Part shown: positions 46,401 through 57,242 of the stretch, piece after piece
Numbering within the stretch: position 1 is the first letter of the stretch
How the letters are laid out: every line of letters starts with the position of its first letter
Assembly: GCA_030280995.1 (NCBI GenBank)
Contig: JASXTE010000014.1
Span: 26,733,650 to 26,797,649, forward strand
Direction of reading: 5' to 3'
Length of the DNA stretch: 64,000 nucleotides
Source of the DNA: Hemileia vastatrix
Taxonomy: Eukaryota; Basidiomycota; Pucciniomycetes; Pucciniales; Zaghouaniaceae
Made by a program: the position numbers and the translations under genes
Notes under the pieces: model-generated
Told to the model about the DNA's origin: nothing
What the model saw: the letters and a program-made list of their open reading frames with translations, nothing else
Database searches by the model: none

Positions 46401-47034
46401 CAAAAATTTGATAGGAGTCAGCTTCCTTACCAGTCACCGTGAGCTTGTCTTCGTAGTATTTCCCCAAAGTATCTTTGAGTCGTGCTCACAATTAATTAAT
46501 ATCAAATCACCTCAAATAAATGCATGCTTAAAGCTGTGGACCAACAGGCGCTTGGATCGGGATGGTGTCCTGTATTTTGATCTTACTTTTCAATGGATTT
46601 GAAGTTTTTCTAAAAGGTCATTTCAGTCTAGCCATGTTGTGAGTTTCAAAAAAAAAGTATTCATTGTCATTGAGTTGTTAGAATAATTCTGCTCTGATAA
46701 TTTATTTATGATCCAAGATTTACACGATACTTTCCTATTGTGGCTTTTATTTTATTGTTTTGTGGCCACAGATGGTGGAAGCGCGAAGGCCTGGTTGAAA
46801 AACAAATGATGGATTTCGGTAAGTCGAAAATTTTTGATGGAAATTAAATTTGAATATTAAAATTTTTGTAATTTTTTCCCTACCAGTGACTGGGAGCCAG
46901 GATGATGGTGAGCTTAAATAAAAATAAAGAATTAAAGCACTGAGCTGATATGGCAATAATCACACCATAAAGATGAGGAAGAGGAGTTGCCGCCCAAGAA
47001 CTTTATGGACAAAATCTGGAGAACCCTGATGTAG
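43428..47034 (+). CDS. Amino-acid permease (AAT/YAT family), 26 exons, one frameshift
   Basis: Spliced exons: 43428-43579, 43654-43667, 43743-43856, 43928-43952, 44020-44104, 44160-44176, 44347-44409, 44486-44528, 44596-44612, 44695-44823, 44892-44905, 44970-45060, 45138-45223, 45309-45333, 45396-45471, 45560-45646, 45706-45765, 45823-45879, 46041-46074, 46151-46227, 46305-46320, 46386-46438, 46534-46638, 46718-46818, 46887-46907, 46973-47034. All introns are GT-AG and phases match, giving about 540 residues, the usual family length with about 12 membrane segments. Landmarks are the substrate-site GGAVGTGLFIGTG, LGEMISHLP, GWLYWYLW, EIEFWFASIKV, DPGPFVQ, ATFSYIGVE, KNPRRNLPKAI, ASRSLYGM and GFEVFLKGHFS. 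Exon 5 has one extra T in the TTTT at about 44038-44041, which shifts the frame after GGHLA. It is either an assembly error or a recent knockout. Plasma-membrane proton-amino acid symport is known for the family. Confidence 0.92.
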
Positions 47035-49384
47035 ATAGAGGGACTTGATTCATGTTTAAATGCGCCCTAATATTTTGTATGAAATTCTTATTTCCTTTCC
47101 TCAAAATTTGGAGAGCTGGCTCATTTAGGTTACTTCTATATTTTGGGTGAATTCAGGGTATATTTGTATTCTATAACAATTAACTTATCCTTATTATCCC
47201 TTCGAAATTTGAAACAAGTCTAATCAAATATATTTATATATAAAACTAAAATTAGCCCTTACATTTCATTGCTTGAAATACAGTTCATTGTTGTAACCAT
47301 TTAAAATTTCCCCCTTAATTTTTGAGCTGAGTTTTCATGATTCTTTACGTGTAAGAAGTGCAGAAATTATATATTTTGTGAATTATTTAATGAAAAAATG
47401 AATCAGTTAGTGGCCCATCTAAAAAAATTTGCTCAACCCATTTTTCGAAGCGGCCACAATAATAATTATATGGGGAAATTTTTATAATACCACACAACAC
47501 ACAATATGGGGGGTAGACTTGCTAGCAAGTTCACAACCTTGAACCCAAATTCATATCTAATTGAGCATGCATTGAGGTAGTGAGGAAAGTATCAGGGATA
47601 AAGTGTGAAATTACATTGAACCTTTGATGAAGCTAGCTTGATTATTTATTGAAGTAAATGCAAAAATTTCTTAAAACAATGTTGAAGCATTAAAAACACA
47701 ATTTTCTAATGGTATTTTGAAATCAGCCCTCACCACAGCTAATCCAGTCTGGAAAGCTACAAAATGTTTAAAATAATTCTGTACTTTTTTTAATTTGAAA
47801 CTAGAAACTCCCCAATTTAAACTGAAAAAAAAAGTGATCTTAGATGTTCAAAGAATTTTACCTAATTATCAATATATAGTGAAATTATAAGGCACTATAG
47901 TAAATAATTCGAGAAAAATGTTTTGGGAATTAATATCTTCCATTAAATTTTCCCAGTAAGAATTTGAAACAAAATTTCAATTCTAATGATTCAACAAGAT
48001 TTTATTAACCATTATTAATATTTTAATATCTGAAAAATGAAAACCACCTATAAAAATGAAGGGAATTATACTTTGGTGAAACAATTAAACTCTAATATAA
48101 ATATCTATTCTTCTTTTCATTCAATAAAAAAGAAATATATTCATGTAAGAGTATTTTTTATAATATATTAACCCTTTATCATTAAAATATGAAAAAAGGA
48201 AGACATAAAATGAAATTTTATTAGAATGAATAATATAAAAATAGTTGGTTTGATTTCTATTAGTTTTTTTGAGTTGAGTCCATTCCATTTTCTGTGCTAT
48301 AGAACATGTTTTTCATGTTTTATTATTATTTTATTTTGTAGAACAATATTACTTATCTCTCCATTCCTACATTTTATCTTACATAAAAAATTAGCTTCAA
48401 TTTTATTTCCCTGTTAAAACTTTTTTTCTTTTCTCTCAACAAAATTATTTCCATGACTTTAAACCATTCCCTCTGCCATCAAACCCTCTCTGACCCTCTA
48501 AAAGCATCCCTACCCCTTTCAACTTCTTCCAATCATTATTTATCCCCTCCCAAGACCTTTATACCTGTTATAGCTCATATGAATCCAGAGGCATTTTTGA
48601 GAAGAAAATCAAAAGGGATGGGTGAGACAGAAAGTGTAGCAAAAGGCAAAGGTTGATGATTAAAAGTGGAAATATGGATTGAAAAAAGTGGTAGAGAGGG
48701 AAGAATAATGGGTATAGAGAGGCTGTAAATATATTTGAGGATAGAAAAAAGGATCAGAAGTGGGTTTATTGTTTATTGAAGGGTATTGGAAGAAGTGAGG
48801 AGAAATTTTATGGGACAAGAAACAGGTTAAGACTTGTGGGATAGGGAGTGAAAGAAAAAGGAGGTGTGAAAAGTGAAAGATGAAAATAGGGTAGAAAACC
48901 ATTTTTCAAGAAAAAATGATCACATATAAAGTTGCTAGTGAGAGTGAGAGATTAGAAAAGTGGTTAAGAAAAATTGAAATAAGAGTTATTAAAAATAAGA
49001 GGGTGGATGCAATTGTATGGCCAAACATCATAATTCACCTTTATCCAATATTTCTCTCTACAGAAGAAGCTAAATCTAAATAATATGAATACTGAGTTAT
49101 GGGCTTAAATAATTCACCCTGTTATACTAAGGTTGAGACTTCAATTTTAAATTTAACTGAAATTTATTTCTAGTTTAAGGATTTGAATAAATCTTCATTA
49201 ATTCAAAATACAGAAGTTTTTACTACTTATATAAATAATAAAATTGAGAAAATCAAAAGTAAAGAAGAATTAAAGTTAATCAATACATAGTAATACATTC
49301 CTTCCTTCCAATAATTTAATTTTATGAGGATGATAATTATACACATCTTAGAAAAATCAGTCAGGTTTTTTTATCTATGAAATC
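47035..49384. other. Intergenic, no supportable gene
   Basis: AT-rich. 48.45-48.66 kb is pyrimidine-rich and 48.66-48.95 kb purine-rich on the plus strand; the open frames there are compositional. Around 48.93-49.10 kb a plus-strand run (ESERLEKWLRKIEIRV) hints at a decayed retroelement gag but cannot be called. Confidence 0.45.
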
Positions 49385-50639
49385 GGGGGTGGAAATTATG
49401 GCAAATTCACGCTTAAATTTAACCAAATTGTCAGTTATTTAAGTGTGGATTTCCATAACACACTAGCCCCAACACTGGTGGATTTCAAAATTAAATAAGT
49501 CACTTATTTCACCCAAATCTGCACTTTCTCAGCCAAAAGTGCTGATTTCACCATAACCTTACATTTCACTGATTTTTCAGCATCATCCCATTAATACACA
49601 GTACTCTGAAGCATAATAATTCATAACTCAAAACATTTTACATCATTTACATTTTTATACCATATAAGAGTGATGCCTTCCTCACTCTTAAATCATGATA
49701 AACTACTTGAAGAAATGACTTTCATAGCACTTGATATCCTCTTGGACTCTTATTGTGATTCTGATTCTGACCTTGAAGAAGATTTAATTTTTTTATTGAA
49801 AATGGCCTGGAAATGTTAACTTTTTCCAAGAAAGACTTAAGTACTTCATACCCAAAGTACACCATAAAAACACTTCTTAGCCTATCTGTACCCAGTTTTA
49901 GACAGTTTTTTAGGACTTCTCAGGAATTTTTTCTTAGAATGGTTATTCTTATTTGAATATTCATTTTGATTTTGAATTTTCCCTTATAGTCTCTTTTTTT
50001 CAAGTATTTGTGTTTTCCTTCATCAACTCAACATGAAATTGCATAAATTTTCATTCATTCATTTTTTTCTTTCATCACTTATATCCATTTCCTCCTCTTC
50101 TCTTTCCTCCCTAAAATAATTTGAAGTCAAATTTTTTCTCAACTTATCTCTGCAGGTAAGTCATTTTTTCATTTTTACTTATATATTTGGTAAATATTTT
50201 TTTTGCTTTTTTTTGTTTTTAATTTTATTAGTAAGTGTTTATTTTTTGATTTTAAAGGTATGATTAACCTTTTTTTCTTCTCTTCCTATTTTCATTCTAA
50301 TTTTAGCTCCATCATCCTACTCTTCATCCCTCCTTGCCTTGGTCATTATTCTCCCTTTCCCCTATATCACTTTTTTTGGTTCCATGTCATTTTAACACAT
50401 AAATTTTACATTCTTTAAGCATTTAACTTGTGCCATTTTCAATTTTCCCCAAATTCTAACTTCAATCTTTCTCACTCTATTTTTCCTACCTTTCAATCAA
50501 GGTAAGTTTCATCTCCTTTTTTTCATGTCTATATAATTTCTCATATATTATATATAAATTTCATAATTTAATATATGTAGAACTCATATCTGGATAAAAG
50601 TGGACTTATTTAACTCCTCATGTTGTCATTTTAATTTTC

Positions 50640-51620
50640 ACTTTTCAAGTTTAATAAAAAATTCAAAATCAGACTCAGAAATTAGGTTAGGTTTACTAAA
50701 ATCTAATTTCTCTTTAGCTGAAGATTTTCCTGAAGGCTATCTTTCATTTTCCACAAACAGATTTGCATTTGGTTCAGTGGCTGCTAAGATATTGACATTC
50801 AAAGTTGAGCCCTTTTTCCCAATTTGAAAATTTTTTTCTTTCATGTTCTTATACAAAAATTAGTATTAGGGTTATTTAGATCACATTTCCCTTACCCAAA
50901 AAAAATTCCTGAAGCCTATCTTTTATTTCCCACAAATATTTTTGAATTAGGTTCAGTGGTTGCTGAGATTTTGACCTTTGAAGTTAAGCCTTTTTTTCTT
51001 AATTTCACTTATCTTATTTCATGTTTTTATATTGCATAATAAGAGAATAAGGCTTCTGAAACTCTTATCTGATTGTTATCTAAGCCTTTATCTCCCTCTT
51101 TTGAGAATTTCCACCATCAATTTTAAAGTTTTTGTTCAATTTTGAAAAGCAGAGTCAGAATTAGGGTTAGTTTTATTTGAATCTACTGTCCTTTTAGCTG
51201 AAGATACTTCTGAAGCCTATCTTTCATGTCCAGAAAACCAATTTAAATTGGTTTCAGTTGTTTCTGAGATATTTACCTTTAAACTTGAGCTTTTTTTTTT
51301 CCAAATTTCTCTTTTATTTATTTCATAATGCATATCATAATGTTTACATCATGCATTTACCCTTCCTTTTTTCAATGATTATCTAGGCTTTAATCTCCCT
51401 CTTTTTGGAATTTATAATCATAATTTTTCAAGTTTTTGTGCAATTTTTAAAAACAAAGTCAGTATTAGGGTTAGGTTTATTCAAATATTTTTTCCTGTTA
51501 GCTGAAAACACTTCTGAAGCCTATCTTTATTTCCAAAAAACCAATTTTGATTTGGCTCAGTGGTTGCTGAGATATTGACCTTTGAAGTTGAGCCTTTTTT
51601 TCCTATTTTCACATTTATTT
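50640..51620 (+). repeat. Four long tandem units inside copy B
   Basis: Units begin near 50648, 50860, 51150 and 51455. Each includes TTTAGCTGAAGATT, CTGAAGCCTATCTTTC, TTTGGTTCAGTGG and GAGATATTGACCTTTGAAGT, then a T-run. Spacing is about 200, 300 and 305 bp. Two units contain short frames ending in ILTFEVKPFF-like peptides, but there are no consistent starts, so I treat them as non-coding. Confidence 0.8.
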
Positions 51621-52149
51621 ATTCCATAATGCATATCATAACATTTAAAACATGCATTTATCTATCCAGATTCCTCAAGCTACCTTTATCTCTAATTATT
51701 ATTCTGCCCTTTCATCAAGGTGTTTTTTTTCTTTATCTTACCATTTTCATATATCTAACCCTTCACTCATTTTTGCTTTTATTATCAGATCAGTGAAAAG
51801 TTAGTCCAAAAAATTAAAAAGGTAAAAAAAGAAGGTAAAATTAATCAATTTACAAAACTTTAGGTTGATAAAAGATTTTTGGGGATTTTTAAAGTCATCA
51901 AATATTTTTTATTCTTTCATAAATTTTTGACAAATAAATCTGATATTTCAATTTACTAAACTAAAGTAATGAGCCAACAACTTTGTGTTGTATAAATAGT
52001 AATCATGATAACATTAAACTGTTTCATGTGTTAAATCTTGACTATACCTGTGGAAAGTCACAAACTTAGTTTCTAGATGTGGTCCACATTTTGACTTGAA
52101 AGTAAATTTCATTTATCTTATTTATTTATTATTTATGGAATTATATTAA

Positions 52150-52310
52150 ATTCTGGTAATTATCACCCCTTAATTCAATAAAACTCAGGGGAAGGTATTG
52201 CCAATTTCTTAAATCTGACATGAAAAGTTGATAACTTATAAAAAATTGGTGATACCCGCCCCTTGCTTCAATAAAATGCAGGGGAGGGTATTGCCAATTT
52301 TTTTAGAAAG
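52150..52310 (+). repeat. Subterminal repeat pair (copy B)
   Basis: Two units of CACCCCTTAATTCAATAAAA plus a GGGGAAGGTATTGCC half, about 95 bp apart. The CACCCCTT and CAGGGG halves can pair. The same unit is repeated about five times at 56.70-57.13 kb. Confidence 0.8.
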
Positions 52311-52509
52311 ATATTTAATTTTGTTGACTTGGCTTTATTTAGAAATGCAAATTGGTGGTGAGGTGATAATATTATGTTGGTAATGAGGATTTTTGCGCAG
52401 GTGTCAGTATTATTTAACCATCTTAAATTACAAAAGTGGAATATTTTAGAGTCCAGTAAGGAAAAATGGTGTTATCAGAATATCATGATATAACTATTTT
52501 TGATAAGAG

Positions 52510-53600
52510 TTTAACTAACTATTAAATTGGGAACCAAAAAGAATATCCATTTCTTCATGGAGAAGATACGTGACATTGAGCTTTTTGGAAACATTATTAG
52601 TTCTATTCTCCAAATCATAATCATCAATACCAAATCCAGTGGAAGTGGAAACTAAATGTGTCAGCCAGGCTGCTAGACTTACCCAGTAAAATAATTAATT
52701 ATTTACTGGATGAAGCCACACCTTATTATTTTAATTTTATTAATTATAATTTATTTACATTAAATATACCTATAAAAAATTAACTAATTACAAAATGGTA
52801 AAGTTAGTGAATAATTAAAATTAATATTAAAATGTCCCTTATATTTCTATTTTCTAACACCGTGCTCAATGACAGGTTAAAAGAAATAGAAATTAATATT
52901 AAAATAAATTAAGATAAAAGTTTAAATAAAATTAATTACCTACAAAAAATTCACATTACGTATTTAAAATTGAAATTTACAGTAAATTTTAAATACATTA
53001 ATTTATTTCTGTCATATACAGTAAATACACCTTTCTGACACCTTCTTTTTGAACAACCTTATTAATTGGAAATATTTTTCTGGAATATTACTTTCTTCTC
53101 TCAGACTACTGTATGTAGGATTTTAACACCGTGCTTTGTCTCTCCTTTGCCTATATAAGGCCTTCCTTTCTGGTTGTTTTTGAAAATTCCTTACTTACTT
53201 ATTATTTTATTAAACCAACTTATTACAATCAACATATTTATTAATATTTATTGTTTTTAGTATTTATTTACTGAAATTTTAAATCATTAATTATAATATT
53301 AATGAAATTTTTTACCTCTTTAACTTGAGTAAAGAAAATTAAAGATAAACATATGTACCTAAACTTTGAAATCCCGAAATTCCCCTATCACAACCCTTGG
53401 ACCTCTGTTTAAAACCTTCTAGACATAAACGTCCCCTTGACAAAATGTGCCTTTTTATATTTTTAATTAATAAATTTAGAACCTCTCCTTCATTTGCTTA
53501 GGATTGATGTTGATTCTCCCTTTTCATTTCTTTTTACTTCATTTGCCATCAACAGAAAGCAATTTACCTTTAATAAAGATGGAAATCTGATTTGGGGAGG
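52510..53600 (-). pseudogene. Relic of the SANT-like gene, interrupted (copy B)
   Basis: Minus-strand pieces at 53600-53448 (LMANE-like, ININPKQMKERF-like) and 52658-52510 (GFGIDDYDLENRT-like, MDILFGSQF-like) match the intact gene. They are separated by the solo LTR at 52659-53442; removing the LTR and one target copy restores collinearity but not an open frame. Confidence 0.7.
52659..53442 (+). mobile_element. 784-bp solo LTR of the element 2 family
   Basis: Starts TGTCAGCCAGGCT, ends CCTTGACA, flanked by the duplication AAATG at 52654-52658 and 53443-53447. A plus-strand CTATATAAGGCC box lies near 53150. Its first 50 bases resemble the LTR start of element 2 at 30563. Confidence 0.92.
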
Positions 53601-54099
53601 TTGAAAATATAAGAAAAGAAGGAAAAAAACATGCCTGGTTAAAATTTCACAATGAAATGTTTCAAATCTCAGTGAGGGGTGTGTGATAAGGATTGATAAG
53701 AGGATTGAGGTATGGGTGTCACATGTGACAGTGATGGATAGGGAAAGGAAGCTATGATGTGGCCAACATGTGGTTGTGAAAAAAAATGGGAAAAAATTGC
53801 GGATTTGAGGTCATAACTGACACCCATTTTTGATATAAGTGACTTTTTTGCCCAATTTAAGTGCATATTTGTAAGTGCTAATTTAGTTTGAAATCCACAC
53901 TTAAGTTTAATGCAGACTTTCCAGAACTTACACCCCCTAATATTTTGAGAAAAAAAACTATTATAAAAATTAAAAATCTCAAAGATAATAAGTAAAAATT
54001 AGAAGAAGGACTTTAAATTAGATAAAAGCAAAAATTAAATATTATTCACAATAATTAAAAATGAGTTTCAGGTAAAGTTATTAAATTTGAATATCCTAT

Positions 54100-54215
54100 A
54101 GTGTTATGATTGTTGGTGTAGACAATCATATAGTACTAGCTATAGGCCTTGACCAAGGGAGTTGGAGAAAAACCAGAGAGAAAAACCCCTGTCCCTTTAG
54201 AAAAAATAAAGTGAG
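54100..54215 (+). repeat. Dispersed repeat, partner at 25.0-25.14 kb
   Basis: Matches the inverse of 24985-25140 as described there. It directly precedes the ORF with 14-residue repeats. Confidence 0.75.
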
Positions 54216-54244
54216 ATTTAACTGCTACAGTAAATTGGTTCCTG

Positions 54245-54520
54245 TTGCTAAAGAACTTTCTTTTTAACACACTTTACTACTTTATCAGCCAAGAAAGTAG
54301 TCTCCAGACAGACTACCAACCCAAAGAACTGAAAAAAAAACCAATGTCCAGACCAGAGAAAGCAATGATACTTGATGTAGGTTGCAAATCAACACCAGAG
54401 ACAGCAATAATACTTGATATAGCTTGCAAGACTACACCAGAGAAAATAGTTTCCAAAGTTCAGTTAAATGAAGAACTAACCTTGCAACAAACACAGCCAA
54501 TTGTGGCCAGAAAACAGTGA
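54245..54520 (+). CDS. Small ORF with 14-residue tandem repeats
   Basis: The frame is open for 92 codons (through the stop) but begins on TTG/ATG-poor sequence, so the true start is uncertain. Two and a third copies of a 42-bp unit encode PEKAMILDVGCKST, PETAIILDIACKTT and PEKIV. The two full units differ mainly by conservative changes (V/I, G/A, S/T). A Gln/Thr-rich tail follows. It lies between two dispersed repeats (54.1 and 54.54 kb), so it probably belongs to a mobile element. I do not recognise the protein. It may be a gag-like remnant or an effector-like repeat peptide; neither is supported further. Confidence 0.35.
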   Translation: MLKNFLFNTLYYFISQESSLQTDYQPKELKKKPMSRPEKAMILDVGCKSTPETAIILDIACKTTPEKIVSKVQLNEELTLQQTQPIVARKQ

Positions 54521-54539
54521 AAACTTAGTGAGGAACAAG

Positions 54540-55010
54540 GATATCACTTCCGGTGTAGGTAGACTCTTACAGTCACCTTGCTGTAAGCAGAATACAAAGG
54601 AGTTGGATAAAACAAAGAAAACCCTATCCTTCTAAGTAAAATAAGGGTTTTTCAAATAACTAAGCTCTCTAGTCAACTTGAATTGATTGAAATATATAAA
54701 ACTCTGATTAATAAACACTTATTGAGACTTAGATTTAGCAGCTGTTGAAAAAGAAATACTGATGACAACAATTAAGGTGTACCAGTGAAAGATCTGAAAA
54801 GATAGACTTTTATGTTTTATAAGTTTTTGTTTTTAATGAGATGACAATAAAAACAAGTCCCTGAGATGGAGAAATTTCCAATGATACCCTATATGTGATG
54901 AAAATATAATTGTTGTGTTGTATTTCAAAAGTGTTATGAAAAATATAAATGTTATAAGGGTATTATAATTTTATTTAATTTTGTTGAGAAATGAGAAGTA
55001 TGAAGGTGGT
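54540..55010 (+). repeat. LTR-like repeat, inverted partner at 6.2-6.7 kb
   Basis: See 6196-6720. This copy is in the plus orientation and begins the inverted duplicate of the gene B segment. Confidence 0.7.
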
Positions 55011-55179
55011 TGTAAATTATTCAAAAAGACCCTTCTAATCAAAACTAAAAATGTCAAAAACATGTAGAAGACTAAGATTCCCCCCTTTCTATCTGATTCT
55101 TCAACTCCAGACCTTTCCAACAATATCCTACATGCATAGGATCTACAATAAACTATTGATATAACAAGCATAATAAATT

Positions 55180-55440
55180 TTAACCAGATTTTGCCACAAT
55201 AGCCAAATTTTTCCACAGTCATCAAACATTAATACAGTGTCCAAACTTTGGTACAGTGACCAAAATTTGGCACAGTGACCAAACTTTAACCCAGTGACCA
55301 GACTTTCCCATTGTGAGCAAATTTTGCCACAATGAGCTCTTTTTGCGATAATGAGCTAATTTGGCCAGAGTGAGCTAATTTTGCCACAGTGAGATAATTT
55401 TGCCACCATGACCAAACTTTGCCACAATGACAGAATTTTT
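55180..55440. repeat. Minisatellite of about 20-bp units
   Basis: About twelve degenerate copies of ACCAAACTTTGCCACAGTG with variants such as GAGCTAATTTTGCCACA. On the minus strand the units translate to a repeated (H)(S/N)GKVWS-type peptide, but no gene start is attached. It lies where the 5' part of gene B would be in the duplicated segment. Confidence 0.85.
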
Positions 55441-55779
55441 CCAGTACACTTTGCTTTTGCACCTGAAAATCATCAGAGAAAACCAGAGCAAACCAGAGCG
55501 CACCGGACCACTGGAGCTCAGTGGCCATTCCTTCAGCACACCATATCCACCAATAATACTATAAGTCACTAAATCAAGTAAAAAACTAAGAAAACAGTAA
55601 AATATGATAAAAAACAATCAAGACATAAAAGATAGAGAAAAATCTGGGCTATCCAATGATAACAATCATCTTCCTAAATTCCAAATATCCAGCCTTATAA
55701 TCCAGAAAACTGCTACTAATCTTCAAAAATAAACCTAAGTGGCATACCCAGATGTAGAATGCCACATCCTCCCTCCAAT

Positions 55780-56310
55780 ATGGAATGTCCTCATTTGTAT
55801 TCAATTGTTAATCAATATAAATTTGTTTTCACCTATTTTTTGATAGTCTTTGATAATGATGTGGATGTAATCCAAGAAACATCTTTTCTGAAATTTTACT
55901 ATTGGCCATTTTCAATCATTGTCCTGTCGCTGGTCTTCTATAAATTTAAAATTTTTGTCTTCTTCTCTGGCTCTTGATATAAATTATAATAAAAAAAATA
56001 AAAATAAATTTGTGATGATTCCACTACTGAGAGAAAGGTTTGAGTCCCTTCAGACTCCCATATACCAGTCTTCCATCTATGTCACAGCATGAGAGAGTGG
56101 ATCTCCCTAATAAGCCAAATACTCTTGATTCCATTCTCATAGGTCCCCCCACTGAGCCAAATTCTATGATTCCAATCTCACCTTAAGGTCCTCCAAGCTT
56201 CCCACCAAATTTCCCAACACTGAGGCTCTTAAAAAAATCAATAATAATCCAACTACCACCCTGACTTCTAATTCCTTCATCACAATTTCATCCATTGCTG
56301 CTCAGAAACC
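55780..56310 (+). repeat. Gene B 3' remnant and downstream repeat
   Basis: 55845-55900 reads SLIMMWM in one frame and SFDNDVDVIQ in another; the latter matches the SFDNDVEQF end of gene B. 55925-56310 matches 4350-4730 inverted. This completes the second copy of the gene B segment. Confidence 0.75.
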
Positions 56311-56319
56311 TTTACAAAA

Positions 56320-57135
56320 TACTTCAAAGAATCAATAAGGTAAAGAAAGAAGGTAAAGTTATTTGATTTAAAAAAACTTTATCTAGATCCAAAAAGTATG
56401 GGGATTAGAGTTGTCATTGAAAATTTTATATTTTTTCATAAATTTTTAATAAATATTTTTTATATATCAATTTTCTCAAGTAATGTGATGAGCCATTGAC
56501 CTTTGGTTGTATAACAGGTAATCATGATAACATTTATATGTTTTATTTGTGAGGTTACTCTTGCCTATACCTGTAGAAAGTCCCAAACTTTTGTTTCTAG
56601 ACTTGGTCTGCATTTTGGCTTGAGGAATTGTCATTACTATAAACTAGGGAAATTGATATATATTAGATATTTATTTAATAATTTATGTAATTATATTAAA
56701 TTTAGATGACTTCCACCCCTTACTTCAATAAAATGAAGGGGGGGGTATTGCCAAATTTTCAAATCTGACATGTGAAATTGATGACTTAGAAAAATTTTGA
56801 TGATACCCACCCTTTGCTTCAATAAAATGCAGGGGAGAGTATTGCCAATTTTTTAAAACAGATATAGAATTTTTTTGACCTGTAAATATTTTGGTGATAC
56901 CTGTCCCTTACTTCAATAAAATTCATGGGGGGTTTTGCCAAAATTTCTTATAAGACTTGTGAAATTCTTGACATGTAAGAATTTTTGGGATACCAGTAAA
57001 ATGCAGGAGGTAGTAAGGCCAAATTTTAATATAAGACTTTCAAGATTCATGATATGAAAGAATTTTTGTGATACCCACCCCTTACTTCAAGAAAATCCAG
57101 GGGTGGGGGATCGTCAAATTTTCAAAGGAGACATG
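56320..57135 (+). repeat. Left flank of copy A with five subterminal repeats
   Basis: 56320-56640 matches 51800-52080 of copy B (shared CTATACCTGT-GAAAGTC and AATCATGATAACATT blocks). From 56711 to about 57130 there are about five units of GATACCCACCCCTTACTTCA followed by ATAAAATGCAGGGGAGGGTA and a TTGCCAA/TGACATGTGAAATT tail, about 90 bp each. The body of the SANT-like gene begins just to the right, as in copy B. Confidence 0.8.
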
Positions 57136-57242
57136 AAAATTTTATTTAAAAAAAGTGGGAGAGTAATGAAATAAAGGAAATTATTGGAAATTTTATGTAC
57201 AAATAAATATGAACAGTTGAAGTGTGAGAGAAATAAAACAAA

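Larger units (their letters stand above)
49385..53937. mobile_element. Long-TIR DNA transposon with decayed cargo (copy B)
   Basis: The left end (49385, GGGGGTGGAAATTATGG) and the inverted right end (53937, reverse complement GGGGGTGTAAGTTCTGG) are imperfect inverted repeats. Similarity (AAGTGTGGATTTC, AAGTCACTTAT-TCA) extends over roughly 130-150 bp at each end. The 4.55-kb body holds four long tandem units (50.6-51.6 kb), short subterminal repeats (52.15-52.31 kb), a broken SANT-like gene and a later solo LTR. Right flank is TAAT; a target duplication was not confirmed. No transposase of a known class was seen inside. A PIF/Harbinger-like origin (3-bp TAA target) is only a guess. Confidence 0.6.

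Noticed and set aside
48453..48902. Facing ORFs on plus and minus strands
   Set aside because: They reflect pyrimidine- and purine-rich composition (Ser/Pro/Phe-rich peptides) with no domains or splice structure.
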